56,370 bases of DNA from an uncultured Prevotella sp. (lineage in GTDB: Bacteria; Bacteroidota; Bacteroidia; Bacteroidales; Bacteroidaceae): assembly GCA_947167845.1 (NCBI GenBank), contig CAMVJQ010000009.1:1-56370 (forward strand). Reading direction: 5' to 3'. The position numbers and the translations under genes were made by a program. Numbering within the stretch: the first letter of the stretch is position 1; every line of letters starts with the position of its first letter. Under the pieces are notes generated by a model that was not told where the DNA came from, did no database searches, and saw nothing but the letters and a program-made list of their open reading frames with translations. Below are positions 16,783 to 27,200 of this stretch, in pieces.

Positions 16783-18897
16783 TTACTTCTGGATAGTCTT
16801 CTTACCGTTCTTGATGACAATACCCTTGTAATTAGCATCAACCTTCTGACCTGCGAGGTTGTAGACAGTATTGCTCTGAGCGTTAACTGTCTTCACGTTC
16901 TGAATAGCGGTAGCACCCTTAACAAGTACAACTTTAGCGACTTTACATTGATTGTAGATGTTAATTGTAATACCAATACCGTGATACTGACCAGGCTCTG
17001 TACCAGCAGTTGCCTTAATCTGGGCTACAGTGTACTCATAGTTCCAAGAATCACCTTCTAAACCAGTCCACTCAACAGATGGTGTCCAGTTGTCAGAGTT
17101 AGCAAAACCGCCAATACCCCAACCGTTACGACTCTCACCTGACTCGTTTGCGATTTCGAAGCGAACTATATCTTCGTCAGTACCACCAGCAGCCTCAATA
17201 TCGGCAATGAGAAGTGTATGTCCCTCTGTCAGAGTAAGTTCTGTCTCACTAGCAGTTGCTGCAGCAGGAGTGATTTCGATTGAAGAAATCAGAATGTTGC
17301 CTGTGCCAGAGTACTTCTGGAAAGTGAAAATAGAGCCACCCTCAGCACCTTTAAGTCCGAACTCGATGATGTTGCCACCTTCCTCGGTAACGTCGTCATG
17401 ACCGAATGTCGTACCACTTACGTTCACATAGTTCTTACGATCGGTTGTTATGCTCTCATCATTGTCTGGGTTGAGAGTCTTACAAGAGTTCTTAGATGTA
17501 ATAACCTTTACGTTAACAGAGTCACCTTCTGCAACCATAAAACTGATGTTGGTGTTGCTCATCATAATATAGGCCTCCTGACCCTCAGGAACCTGATACT
17601 TTGCATTGTCACCATTTACTACACCGAAAGTGAGGTTCTTCACAAAGAAATCGGCCTTGTCTGCACTGATAGTACCACCCTCGATCTTGTAAACTGTACC
17701 AGTTGTAGAAGTTGCAGTAGCCTCCTCATCGACAACTGCTTTACCAGCGGTAACAGCGATGGTCTTCTTCTCCTTAATTGGATTCAGCACATAAACATCC
17801 TTAGTGGTAGATTTAGTCGTGAATGTAGCATATTCACCATTTACAATCTGAGAGTATGCTGAGATTGTGGCAGACTCTGTCAGAGTAAACGTACTGCCTT
17901 CTGCATCCTTAATGTCTCCATAAGAATAGAAATTCTTTGCACCCTCATACTCAGATTCGATTGTTACATTTGCCCCGTCTGCCTTGATTGCAGGAGCGTT
18001 GAATGAGAAACTAACGTTACCTTCATTGTCTGCACCATCACAAATCAAATCATCAGCAGCCTTACCATCGCCAAAGTTCATGAAAGCCTGGAACTTAACG
18101 GTCATATCCTTGTAGCACTTGATGGGTTCTGTATAAACCTCACTGGCAGCAGTAGGAGCAGATCCATCGGTAGTGTAAGTGACGATAGTCGGAATCTTCT
18201 CAGTAGAGCCTTCCTCGACCATGTCATTAGGAGTACAAACTACCTCGCGGTACCATAGGCCGTTCTCAAATGTCTGTTTGCCTACCTTTACGGTTGGAGT
18301 GCCAGGAGCCTCTTTTGCTTCAATGATGATAAAACTAACAAACATATCGCCATTGTTGTCGCCTATATATACAAGACCGTCATCAGCGGCTGTCCACTCA
18401 ATTCTTCTGAGGTTGGCAGCAGGTACGCCTTCCTCGCCTGAGGTTCTTTCTGATTTTGTACCCTCACCAAGACGTTCTTTGAGGCTGGCATCCTTTGCAA
18501 ATACGGGGAAGCGGTCATCCTTGTTGTTGTCTTGGTAGAAAATAATCACCTTGGACTGGGCTGTCACTTTGATGGCAATCACATCTTGTGACTTCTTTAA
18601 GCGGAGGAAGTTGTAATGTTCACCATATTCTCCATACTTAGCGGCAATTTCTTCAGTTACAAGGACACCATCTGCCGAAGCAAGATTAATCTTTCCTTTG
18701 TTTGTTGCCGTAGAACCACCTGTTACATCTAGGAAATGGTCATCTCCGAAAAGCACTCCCTTTCCAGGACGGGCTCCAAGTTCATCGCAAACCAGCACAT
18801 AACTGTGTTTCAACGGCTTGATGTCATCAGTAGTTGCAGCATTTGCTACGCTGATAAACCCCATAAGGGCCAGACATAAAGTAAAAATTTTCTTCAT
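16783..18897 (-). CDS. Secreted modular protein of unknown function in the pectin locus
   Basis: 704 residues with a signal peptide (cleaved after VANA). I do not recognise a catalytic domain. A stretch at about 240-275 (VTYTTDGSAPTAASEVYTEPI) resembles the CHB_HEX_C-type chitobiase C-terminal domain often found beside carbohydrate-binding modules. The segments before and after look like beta-sandwich modules; the last, about 580-665, is rich in Trp and Gly (GWGIGGFANSDNW). It ends in the same tail as the pectinases (YNLAGQKVDANYKGIVIKNG...). It is a single-gene unit with its own promoter, a variant operator and a terminator. A polysaccharide-binding role is an inference from context. Confidence 0.75.
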   Translation of the reverse strand: MKKIFTLCLALMGFISVANAATTDDIKPLKHSYVLVCDELGARPGKGVLFGDDHFLDVTGGSTATNKGKINLASADGVLVTEEIAAKYGEYGEHYNFLRLKKSQDVIAIKVTAQSKVIIFYQDNNKDDRFPVFAKDASLKERLGEGTKSERTSGEEGVPAANLRRIEWTAADDGLVYIGDNNGDMFVSFIIIEAKEAPGTPTVKVGKQTFENGLWYREVVCTPNDMVEEGSTEKIPTIVTYTTDGSAPTAASEVYTEPIKCYKDMTVKFQAFMNFGDGKAADDLICDGADNEGNVSFSFNAPAIKADGANVTIESEYEGAKNFYSYGDIKDAEGSTFTLTESATISAYSQIVNGEYATFTTKSTTKDVYVLNPIKEKKTIAVTAGKAVVDEEATATSTTGTVYKIEGGTISADKADFFVKNLTFGVVNGDNAKYQVPEGQEAYIMMSNTNISFMVAEGDSVNVKVITSKNSCKTLNPDNDESITTDRKNYVNVSGTTFGHDDVTEEGGNIIEFGLKGAEGGSIFTFQKYSGTGNILISSIEITPAAATASETELTLTEGHTLLIADIEAAGGTDEDIVRFEIANESGESRNGWGIGGFANSDNWTPSVEWTGLEGDSWNYEYTVAQIKATAGTEPGQYHGIGITINIYNQCKVAKVVLVKGATAIQNVKTVNAQSNTVYNLAGQKVDANYKGIVIKNGKKTIQK

Positions 18898-18979
18898 AAA
18901 TGAAACGTTTTAGTTAATAAATAAAGAGTTATTTAATTGTTATATCTATATTTTCTTGTTTTGTATCTATTCTACGGTG

Positions 18980-19010
18980 CAAAGTTACTAAATTAATTGT
19001 AATAATCAAG
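18980..19010 (-). promoter_or_regulatory. Promoter of the 16783-18897 gene
   Basis: Minus-strand TAACTTTG (18980-18987) with CTTG (19007-19010) 19 bp upstream. The leader to the ATG at 18897 is about 75 bases. The rest of the 18898-19133 gap holds only the operator and the next terminator. Confidence 0.55.
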
Positions 19011-19030
19011 CAAAGTCTTTGTTAATTTTA

Positions 19031-19044
19031 CGTAAAGGTTTACG
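19031..19044 (-). promoter_or_regulatory. Palindromic operator, variant copy (site 1)
   Basis: CGTAAAGGTTTACG: both half sites CGTAAA / TTTACG are intact but the centre is GG instead of CG. Its centre is 57.5 bp from the -7 box start at 18980. Confidence 0.6.
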
Positions 19045-19082
19045 CTTGTGACTTGATAAATTTAGGGGCATGCTTGGAGATG

Positions 19083-19111
19083 AAAAAGAGACCACATTTC
19101 TGCGGTCTCTT
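19083..19111 (-). terminator. Terminator of the SusC1 operon
   Basis: Inverted repeat AAGAGACC (19086-19093) / GGTCTCTT (19104-19111) with a minus-strand T tract, 23 bases after the last stop codon. Confidence 0.85.
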
Positions 19112-19133
19112 CCTTCAATATAATGCAAGGGTA

Positions 19134-19661
19134 TTACTGCTTAACAAGGTAAGTCTGAGCGGGTGTGTCACCAAAGTGAGCAATGGTGATAATCTCCTTC
19201 GTTCCGCTAACAGCGATGCCGACGAAAACGGCAGATTTGGAAATGTTGCCCTTGTCGTCTCTCACTAATTTCAGTATTTCCAGACGGCCAGTCGTAGCAG
19301 AGTACGAGTACTCGTAATAAGGTTGGTTGTCACTATTCGACTCGTCGGTCCAAGTCCCCTCAGTCGTACCTTGGCTCATCTTCACACTGACGGAGTCGGC
19401 AGTGATGAAGTTGAGGCTCTCCACAAATCCTTGAACCTCCTGACCATAGGCATTGACCTTCAAGCCCGTACCACGCACCCATTTAGTATTGGCCAGACTT
19501 TCGGGATGTGCAATTGCCAAAGAGTCATTGTAGTTTGTCACCCACGATGGGTTGTCGGTGTTGACTACCTCATATTCGTTGGCGTCGCTGCAGGCAGTAG
19601 TGAGGCCGAGGCCTGTCACTACCGCGAATACTGCAAATATCGATTTCTTGAATATCTTCAT
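19134..19661 (-). CDS. Small lipoprotein of the SusC1/SusD1 operon, unknown function
   Basis: 175 residues with a lipobox TTAC ending in Cys24. The mature part is acidic after the Cys (SDANEYE), which fits surface-exposed lipoproteins of the phylum, and looks like a single beta-rich domain (NTKWVRGTGLKV..., VKMSQGTTEGTW, YEYSYSATTGRLEIL, GTKEIITIAHFG). No family is recognised. It is the last gene of the SusC1-SusD1 operon, so a role in binding or sensing pectin fragments at the cell surface is an inference from position. Confidence 0.75.
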   Translation of the reverse strand: MKIFKKSIFAVFAVVTGLGLTTACSDANEYEVVNTDNPSWVTNYNDSLAIAHPESLANTKWVRGTGLKVNAYGQEVQGFVESLNFITADSVSVKMSQGTTEGTWTDESNSDNQPYYEYSYSATTGRLEILKLVRDDKGNISKSAVFVGIAVSGTKEIITIAHFGDTPAQTYLVKQ

Positions 19662-19696
19662 AATGCTTAATATTTCAATTTCTCAATTTCTCAATC
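19662..19696 (-). repeat. Low-complexity spacer repeat
   Basis: Spacer between the two lipoprotein genes made of imperfect tandem copies of TTTCTCAA (AATTTCTCAATTTCTCAA). No promoter or terminator is visible, so the genes are cotranscribed. Confidence 0.6.
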
Positions 19697-22066
19697 TTAC
19701 TTATTGCGCCAACGGGCTGCACCTACATTGTTGTTATAGATGTCGTTGTCCTTGTTCTTGAAATACAAGTTCACGTTAAACTCCGATGAGGCTGTTCCGT
19801 CGAGGGCATCAGCACGGTGCATATCCTTATCGCTGGCAGTTGCTGCGATATGTGGCGGACATGGTTGCTCCATCAGGTCGGTGGCTGAGATATTAGCCAC
19901 TGAAACCTCGAGTGATCCGTTCAGGGTCGCATTACCATCTTTTACCAACTTTCCGAAGTTGTTGCTTGTCGACGTCCATGGAGTGTTACTAAAGATAGAG
20001 CCATTGGTCAGGTCATTATTGGTTGACCAGTTGTTCTCAAAGTTAAGCGTAACCTTACCAGATGAACCGTCAGTCTGAGTTTGGGTATTGCGGATGTCGG
20101 CTCCCCACTGTGCCAGCACTCGCTGGTCGCCTGGCTTTTTACAGAGCACAATCAAGTTATTCTTCACATTGAAGACTGATCCGTTTGGCAGTCCGCGCAT
20201 CTTGAAGATGGCACCGTCGGCACGGGTGTTGAAGTTTATCAATGTGTTGTTGGAGAATGTGATATTCCAAACAGTTCCTGGTATCCATGCTATTTCACTT
20301 TGCTCAGCAAAGAAGGCAGGGAATGGACTGTCATAGAATGTGTTCTCTGTGACCTTCATGTCCTCGTAGAGGTTGGAACTGGTGTTGGCACCTGATCCGT
20401 GGATCCAACAGTAACCACCGGCCCCCTGGTTGTAGTAGCCGCAGTCCATGAAAAGGTTGTTCTTGATGACCACATGACGCCAGATTTTATAGTTCACGCC
20501 CTGCTCGCGGATGAAGCCACGCACCAGACGCTTAAATGAGCAGTTCTCAATGACGAGAGAGTCAAGCGAGATGGCCATACCGTTAGAGAACATATTAAAG
20601 AAATAGTTACCCGTAGGATTGCCGAGACCGCCTTGCTGGTCACCATAGTTGAAGCATTTGGGGTTGTCGAAGTCAATGTCGTAGAAGGCCAATTTCTTCA
20701 TGTATATCTCACCGCCTTCGCCTGCCTCAGGTTGACGACCAAAAGTAAACATAGAGTAGGGACAGCCGTTCCACTGCTCACCATTGACTCCCTGGCTGTA
20801 CATGGCATCCTTACCGATGCCGCATATCACCTTGGCTCGTTTGCCCTGTGCCACGTCGGCAGGATTGGTGCGAAGTACAAAGCCCTTACAGGTAATGTCA
20901 TTGCCGTCGAGGTAATAGGTTTTACCACCTTCCAGCATGAAGGTCTGGCCCTCTGCATATTGGGTGTTCTCAATGAAGTCGTAAAGTGTTGGTGTCAGCG
21001 GGGCTGCATCGTATTGATCAGCCAGTGCAAACACCTGAGTGCGGCTTGCCGTTTGGTTGGGGATGGGCAGACTGCTAGCCTGTGCCTTCAGTTCTGCATG
21101 ATTCAGCAAGATAGGCTCACCAGGCTGACCGTCAGAGCGAGAGGTACAGGTATTATATTTTGCATCGATGGCCACAGGTACACGCGGGTCAATGGCATCA
21201 ATGACATAAACAGAGTTGGCGGTCAGACCGTCAACAACAACGTAGCCACGGTCGCGGTCTTCCTGAGTAATCTGATAGCGCTTCCACTTCTCGCCCACGG
21301 TCGAATTTGGATTATTAGGCGAGGGCGAAACGGTCAGTATCTGGTAGCCAAGATTGCCGCTTTCGTCGATGTTGAAGTTCTCATAGTAAGCCTCCATCTT
21401 GTCAAGATCGTCAGGGTCAGTAATCTCTGCATCTTCTGCATAGCCCAGTGATTCCTTCACCGTCTTGTTCAGGTAGACGTGCATCGTAGTCTCTGTAGTC
21501 TCTGCCTGATTCACGTAGATGGCATTAGGGGTAGGATAGCGGTCGTTAGTGGCTATGCCTACATACTCCTGCCACTGGCGACCGTTGCCGTGACCATACC
21601 AATTAGAGGCGTGCGAGAAATCGGTCTTGTTGTCATCCTTCTTTGATAGGCAGCGGATAGCAAAGCGGTAGTCGGTAGAGTACTGAAGGTCCTTAATGAG
21701 GAGTTCAAGCACCTTCGGGCCTACGATGGTGTCGAGCAACAGGTCGCTCGTGCCCTGAATGCTGGCCCATGCTTCTGAACCTTGTGAAACCTTCGGCTGG
21801 AGTGCCATCTGTATCTGATATCCGGCGCAGTCTTCCACACCATACCAATAAAGGTGTATGGTGTTGCCGTGGGGATATCGTGCGTCGAGTCCGCAGTTAT
21901 AGGGATAGTCACTTCCCTTACCGCGAGTATTATCGACGATGAACATGGTCATAAACTCTCTGTCTGTGCCAGGCGCAGCCTCTGTCTTGTCGTCTTTACA
22001 CGACACCATTAAGGCAGAAGTGCCAGCCAGCAGGAGCAGCATCATGCTATTTAGTATCTTTTTCAT
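19697..22066 (-). CDS. Surface lipoprotein with Fn3-like and beta-helix domains (DUF4957/DUF5123 type)
   Basis: 789 residues; lipobox MVSC with Cys23. Residues about 35-330 contain two beta-sandwich stretches resembling fibronectin III (HLYWYGVEDCAGYQIQM, LQYSTDYRFAIRCLSKK). Residues about 380-720 form repeated beta-helix rungs (VIENCSFKRLVRGF, VVIKNNLFMDCGYYNQG, NITFSNNTLINFN, NVKNNLIVLCK), as in the DUF4957/DUF5123 lipoproteins that accompany SusCD in pectin loci. The helix is related in fold to pectate lyases, but I see no lyase active-site signature. It likely binds galacturonan at the surface. It is third in the operon after SusD1. Confidence 0.82.
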   Translation of the reverse strand: MKKILNSMMLLLLAGTSALMVSCKDDKTEAAPGTDREFMTMFIVDNTRGKGSDYPYNCGLDARYPHGNTIHLYWYGVEDCAGYQIQMALQPKVSQGSEAWASIQGTSDLLLDTIVGPKVLELLIKDLQYSTDYRFAIRCLSKKDDNKTDFSHASNWYGHGNGRQWQEYVGIATNDRYPTPNAIYVNQAETTETTMHVYLNKTVKESLGYAEDAEITDPDDLDKMEAYYENFNIDESGNLGYQILTVSPSPNNPNSTVGEKWKRYQITQEDRDRGYVVVDGLTANSVYVIDAIDPRVPVAIDAKYNTCTSRSDGQPGEPILLNHAELKAQASSLPIPNQTASRTQVFALADQYDAAPLTPTLYDFIENTQYAEGQTFMLEGGKTYYLDGNDITCKGFVLRTNPADVAQGKRAKVICGIGKDAMYSQGVNGEQWNGCPYSMFTFGRQPEAGEGGEIYMKKLAFYDIDFDNPKCFNYGDQQGGLGNPTGNYFFNMFSNGMAISLDSLVIENCSFKRLVRGFIREQGVNYKIWRHVVIKNNLFMDCGYYNQGAGGYCWIHGSGANTSSNLYEDMKVTENTFYDSPFPAFFAEQSEIAWIPGTVWNITFSNNTLINFNTRADGAIFKMRGLPNGSVFNVKNNLIVLCKKPGDQRVLAQWGADIRNTQTQTDGSSGKVTLNFENNWSTNNDLTNGSIFSNTPWTSTSNNFGKLVKDGNATLNGSLEVSVANISATDLMEQPCPPHIAATASDKDMHRADALDGTASSEFNVNLYFKNKDNDIYNNNVGAARWRNK

Positions 22067-22087
22067 ATCGTTTGTACGTTCAAGTGA

Positions 22088-24256
22088 TTAATATCCGTAG
22101 TAATTCTTGTATTCGCCAGAAGAACGCTGTATGACTGTACCCGGATAGGGCAGGATATAGCGTACTGGAGGAAGTTCACTCGCTGCGGGCATACCTGAGA
22201 ACTGGGTGAGTACGCCATCGCGGATAATCCAGAGGTTACCACCATCGTCACAGCGGATGTATCCATAGAATGAATACTTACACTGGTCGACAGGCTGTCC
22301 GTTAGATTCGTTGCCCCACTTGTAGAAGTCTGCATTTAGCCAACTCTTGGCACTGAAACCTCCACGGGTGATGGCGCTGGTTACAGGAGATGCCATCGAC
22401 TTGTAGGCATTATAGATGCGCAGACTCTGCATGCTCTGGTTGGGGTATTTCTGAACAATATTGCCAGAACCGTCTACCTGATAACCATAGAGTTGTGCTT
22501 TATACATACGCAAACCGTAAGCATTTGCTTCTCCGATGTTGTAGGTGTGATAGTAGATACGAGATGGTAGGTTGTCAATATAGCCATCATCTGTCGTATA
22601 ACCATCGTGCTCATTGATAGCATCTTCATAGCCGGTCATGCCACCTACGTTCTGCATAGCGGCAGAATAGTAGCGCAGGAAACTATAGACGAGTTCCTGA
22701 TTGTAGGTATTGGTACGTACCAAGTCGCGCCAACGCATGTTCTCACCTGCGAACTCCCACTTACGTTCATCGAGCACGGCTTTTTGGAAAGCCTCCTTTG
22801 AAGCCTGTGCTTCAGCAATGAAGGCAGCGTCACCGTCCTCAGTGTTTCTGAAAGCACGGCTGTGAACCTCCTGCAGACATTTCACGGCTTTCTCTGTAGG
22901 TCCGCCGTTCAGTTCATTGGCGGCTTCGGCATACATCAGCAGCACATCGGCATACCGCATATACGGATAGTTGATACCTGTAGAACCTGTGGTGGTGTTG
23001 CCAAGGGCAGAACCTGTCCCCGTCCAGAGTTTCGACCACTTGTTGTTGTGCACTGAGTAGTCATTGCGGATATATACAGAATCGGCCAGATTACCCTCTG
23101 CATTTGTGAAGTAACTATAGTACCACAGACCATTGACAAACTCGCGGCGCATATCACCCTCACGGAAGAGGAAACGATAGAATGCATTCAGGCGGGTGCC
23201 ACCATCGCATTTACCCCAAGAACCGACCGTTGAACCCTCATAGTCTGCATACGTTGGTCCTTGGTTGTAACCGGTGTTGCCTGTCGAATTCTTTGCGAAA
23301 GGAATCTCGAAGATGGGGTCGTCGTTGTTGATCACCTGATAGTTACACTCATTGACAAACACATCCTGATAGTTGTTTGTCAGGCTGTGAGTGCCTACCA
23401 TAATCACAGAGTCTGCATATGACATGGCTGTGCGGTAATAATCCTGATAGTCGGTGGGACGCTGCATCGTACCGTAAGAGCGAGTGTTGCTCTTGTCTGG
23501 ACGTAGTGAATAGCCACCGGCAGTCAGGGCGATACGTGCGATGAGTGCATGTGCAAACTCTTTAGAGCAGCGCTCTATGGTTGTGCTATTTGATGAAGAC
23601 ATCTTGACAGCAGCCTTTTGCAGGTCAGCAATGAGGGCTTTCTGTATCTCCTCGCGGTCGGTAACAGGCAGCATAACCTTCGCGCCTCTGTCATTAGTCG
23701 ATTCGAACGAGAAAGGTACGTCGCCAAACATCACTACCAGGTCGTGGTAAGCCATAGCACGCAGGCACTTGGCCTCGCCAATCCATTGTAGCATGTCAGG
23801 GTCAGGAGTTGTCGTGGGATTCCCATTCTCATCAGTGGTATAGTAAATAGAACTGGCCTCCGCAGACGTGATAAGGGTATTCGCATATTCAATCAGTCGG
23901 TATGCGGCAGTCCAGAATTTCAGGATGTCGCCACCCTCGTCGTCGCAGTCAAAACGCTGATACGTTGTATGCGAGTGTGCACTGTTTGAATTGATGGCAA
24001 TATCCACGTCGCTGTTGAGGATAAAGGTCTTCTGGTAGGCGTTGCCGTAGAGGTCTCCGACAAGTGCCTGGGCATAGACACCGTTGAGGGCACGCTCCAC
24101 CTCGGATTTCTGGCTGTAGACGAAGTCCACGGTGTATTTTGAAGGGGCTTCCACATCCAGGTAGTCATTGCAGGAAGTCAGCAGGCTTCCTCCAATCATC
24201 CCAAGAGGGAGTGCTACAGCCGCATAGAGCACGTATGATAATATATTCTTCTTCAT
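22088..24256 (-). CDS. SusD/RagB-family glycan-binding outer-membrane lipoprotein (SusD1)
   Basis: 722 residues. The signal peptide ends in lipobox LTSC (Cys29), followed by NDYLDVEAPSKYT and the TPR-like SusD fold with ALNGVYAQ, ECLRAMAYHDLVVMFGDVP-like and MRYADVLLMYAEAANELNG segments. It should cap the SusC1 transporter and deliver pectic oligosaccharides. It lies 18 bases after SusC1 and 21 bases before the beta-helix lipoprotein, in one operon. Confidence 0.95.
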   Translation of the reverse strand: MKKNILSYVLYAAVALPLGMIGGSLLTSCNDYLDVEAPSKYTVDFVYSQKSEVERALNGVYAQALVGDLYGNAYQKTFILNSDVDIAINSNSAHSHTTYQRFDCDDEGGDILKFWTAAYRLIEYANTLITSAEASSIYYTTDENGNPTTTPDPDMLQWIGEAKCLRAMAYHDLVVMFGDVPFSFESTNDRGAKVMLPVTDREEIQKALIADLQKAAVKMSSSNSTTIERCSKEFAHALIARIALTAGGYSLRPDKSNTRSYGTMQRPTDYQDYYRTAMSYADSVIMVGTHSLTNNYQDVFVNECNYQVINNDDPIFEIPFAKNSTGNTGYNQGPTYADYEGSTVGSWGKCDGGTRLNAFYRFLFREGDMRREFVNGLWYYSYFTNAEGNLADSVYIRNDYSVHNNKWSKLWTGTGSALGNTTTGSTGINYPYMRYADVLLMYAEAANELNGGPTEKAVKCLQEVHSRAFRNTEDGDAAFIAEAQASKEAFQKAVLDERKWEFAGENMRWRDLVRTNTYNQELVYSFLRYYSAAMQNVGGMTGYEDAINEHDGYTTDDGYIDNLPSRIYYHTYNIGEANAYGLRMYKAQLYGYQVDGSGNIVQKYPNQSMQSLRIYNAYKSMASPVTSAITRGGFSAKSWLNADFYKWGNESNGQPVDQCKYSFYGYIRCDDGGNLWIIRDGVLTQFSGMPAASELPPVRYILPYPGTVIQRSSGEYKNYYGY

Positions 24257-24274
24257 ATAGATGCTTTGTTAGTT

Positions 24275-27200
24275 TTAGAATGTGATGTTAGTGCCGAATA
24301 CAAACGAGCGGCTACGTGGGTAGCGGTTGTAGTCGATTCCGCAGGCCAGGCCTGTCTGAACATCCACTTCAGGGTCATAGCCACTGTAACTGGTGATGAT
24401 GAACAGGTTGCTGGTCGACACATAGAAGCGAGCCTTGGAAATACCAACCTTCGAAGTAAGTTTCTTCGGCAGTGTGTAGCCTAGGGTGATATCGTTACAA
24501 CGGAGGAATGAGCCATCCTCGATGAAGTAACTGTTACAAATCCTTGTGCCTACGTCTGCAGGGTTCCACAGCGTACGACCCATGTTGGCTTCCTTGTAGA
24601 TGTCAACAGAAGTCTTGTTGGGGTGGTAGTACATCTTATAGAGAATGTCACCCTTGGTGCCTGTAATACTTCCGTCAATATCATTGTATTGCCAACCATC
24701 TTTGAACTTTGCAAGTACATTGAGGAAAGTGTTCTTGTTGCCCTGAGAGGCTGACAAGGTGTAGGCTGTGGCATTATTAACGTCGAAATCGAGCATATAG
24801 GTGAAGTTGGCTGTGAAGTCAAAGTCCTTCCAAGAACCGCTCAGACCAAAACCACCCTGAATCTTCGGGTTGGTGTTACCAATCACGGTACGGTCGTTCT
24901 CGTCGATACGCCCGTCACCGTTCAGATCCTTGAACTTTATCTTACCCGGCAGTGTTGCAACGCCAGAGTTGCTCGTTCCTGAAACGTCGTTGATGACGGT
25001 CACGTAACCGTCCTCACGTGGAGCCTGGTTCTTCGAGGTGCCGTTGTCAGCAGCGGCAGACCCCCAAGGCATAGCCTGGTAGTTGTTCAGGGGATCGAAA
25101 TAGAACTCGTCGAAGCCATAAAGACCGTCATAGACGAAACCGTAGATGAGTCCAACCTCGTCACCGACTCTCAGGTAGTAGTCATACATATTGGCAGACT
25201 GCCAGCGTACGCTTCCTTCGTAAGGCTTGAAAGTTTCACCGCCGTCCAGTTTGTCAATCTTCTTCTTGTTCCAACCGAAGTTGACATTGGCAGAGAGTAC
25301 GTAGTCCTTGCCCTGAAGGATGTCACCACTGATGGCAAACTCGATACCCTTGTTGGTGACCTGACCGATGTTCTGCATCTGATTCGGATAACCCACTGTT
25401 GAGTTCAGGCCTGTTGAATAGAGCAGGTCGCGGGTGGTATTCCAGTAGAATTCGGGTGTAATGGTCACGCGGCCATTGAATAGTGAAATGTCGGCAGCCA
25501 CGTTGCGGGTGACGGTCGTTTCCCATTTGGTCTCAGGGTTCGGAGCACTTGAAGGTAGTGCATAGTATTTCTCTCCGTTTGCAGTGGTCTCTAAGAAACC
25601 AGGTCCGCCTGTGGAATTGATAGAGTAAAGCAGACGGAACATATCACTATTGATATTGTTGTTACCAGCCAGACCGAGGGCTGCACGTAACTTCAACTGC
25701 GAGATCCATTTCACATTCTTCATAAATGGCTCTTCAGAAATTACCCATGCACCAGAGACAGAGGGGAAGTAGCCCCACTGTTTGCCAGGTGCAAACTTTG
25801 TGGAACCGTCCGCACGGAAAGTTGCTGAGACCAGGTAGCGGTGCTTGTAATTGTAACTGGCCTGTCCGAAGAATGATGCCGTGCGGTTGGGTGTCGAGAG
25901 GTTAGAATAAGCCTCGTATGGGGTTCCGAAACCCATGTTGTTCCATGCCTCCCTTGCAGTAAATGAACGGGGGAAGAAGTGATTCGTCATCGAGTTCTCA
26001 CGATCCTGTACCTCACTGATCTCCTGGCCCAGCAGGAACGACAGGTTGTGGTCGTCCTTGATACTCATGCTGTATGAGGCTGTATTGGTCCAGATATAAC
26101 TCAGGCGCTTGCTGTTGACGACTGTTGCCACCGGCATCTTGTTGTGTACGGTTGCCTGTCCGACATCAGTCAATGCACCATAGAAACGGTTGCTGTCAAT
26201 CCAGCGCAGTCCTATGGTTGCCTCCGAGCGCAGTGTCAGGCCTGTGATGGGCTTCCAGTCCAGTGCAATACCGTTGGTGTAGGTATAAGAATGCTTTATC
26301 AACTGGTTGGTAGCGATATCGTTCTTCGGATTAGTGTATTGGAAGAGTTGCTCCTCGTCGGGGTCTGCGTATGCAGTGTCAATATAGCCATATTCACGCA
26401 GACCGTTGGTTGGACGGTATTGAAGTACATCGATGATACCGCCGGTTCCCACATGTTCACCACCAGCACCCTCATCGCGGCGGAAGGTGAACTTCGGGTT
26501 GAACTGTATTGAGAAACTCTTCGCAATCTGTACGTTGGTCTTCATGTTGATGTTGGTGCGGCGCACGCCAGAGCCCAGGATGATACCTTTGTCCTCTGAC
26601 TGCGTGATGGAGACATTGAACTTCACCTTCTCCGAGCCACCACCGATGGTCACGTTAGTAGAATAGTTCAGAGGCGTCCCGCCCATTACCTCGTCCTGCC
26701 AGTCGTGAGTAGGCAGAGTTGTGTACATATCCAAGTCGTAAGGATTACCGAAGTTGGCCTTGAAGAACTTGGCGTTTGTAGAACGGGTGCCGTTGGCAGC
26801 GTGCCATTGGTACTGATACCTAGCGAACTCAGAAGCATCCATCAGGTCAAGTTTCTTCGATATGTGGCTTATTGAGAGGCTACCATTGAAAGAGACTTTC
26901 ACTTGGCCTTCCTTGGCCGACTTTGTTGTGACAATCACTACACCATTACCACCCTTGGCACCGTAGATGGCGGTCAGGGAGGCATCCTTCAGAACGTCGA
27001 TAGAGGCAATATCTGTTGGGGGAATATCATTGATGTTGTCTACCTGGAAACCGTCAACGATGTAGAGCGGTTCGTTTGACTGGGTCACTGAGGTACCTCC
27101 ACGAACGCGGATGTTAACGTCGGCGCCAGGCTGACCGTCGACTGTCGTTACCTGCACACCCGAAATCTTACCCTGTAGGGCTACGGCTGCTGAGGTAACA

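Noticed and set aside
20633..21451. 272-codon open frame on the plus strand opposite the beta-helix lipoprotein
   Set aside because: No homology, no start signal, and the opposite strand is clearly coding with a lipobox and family match.
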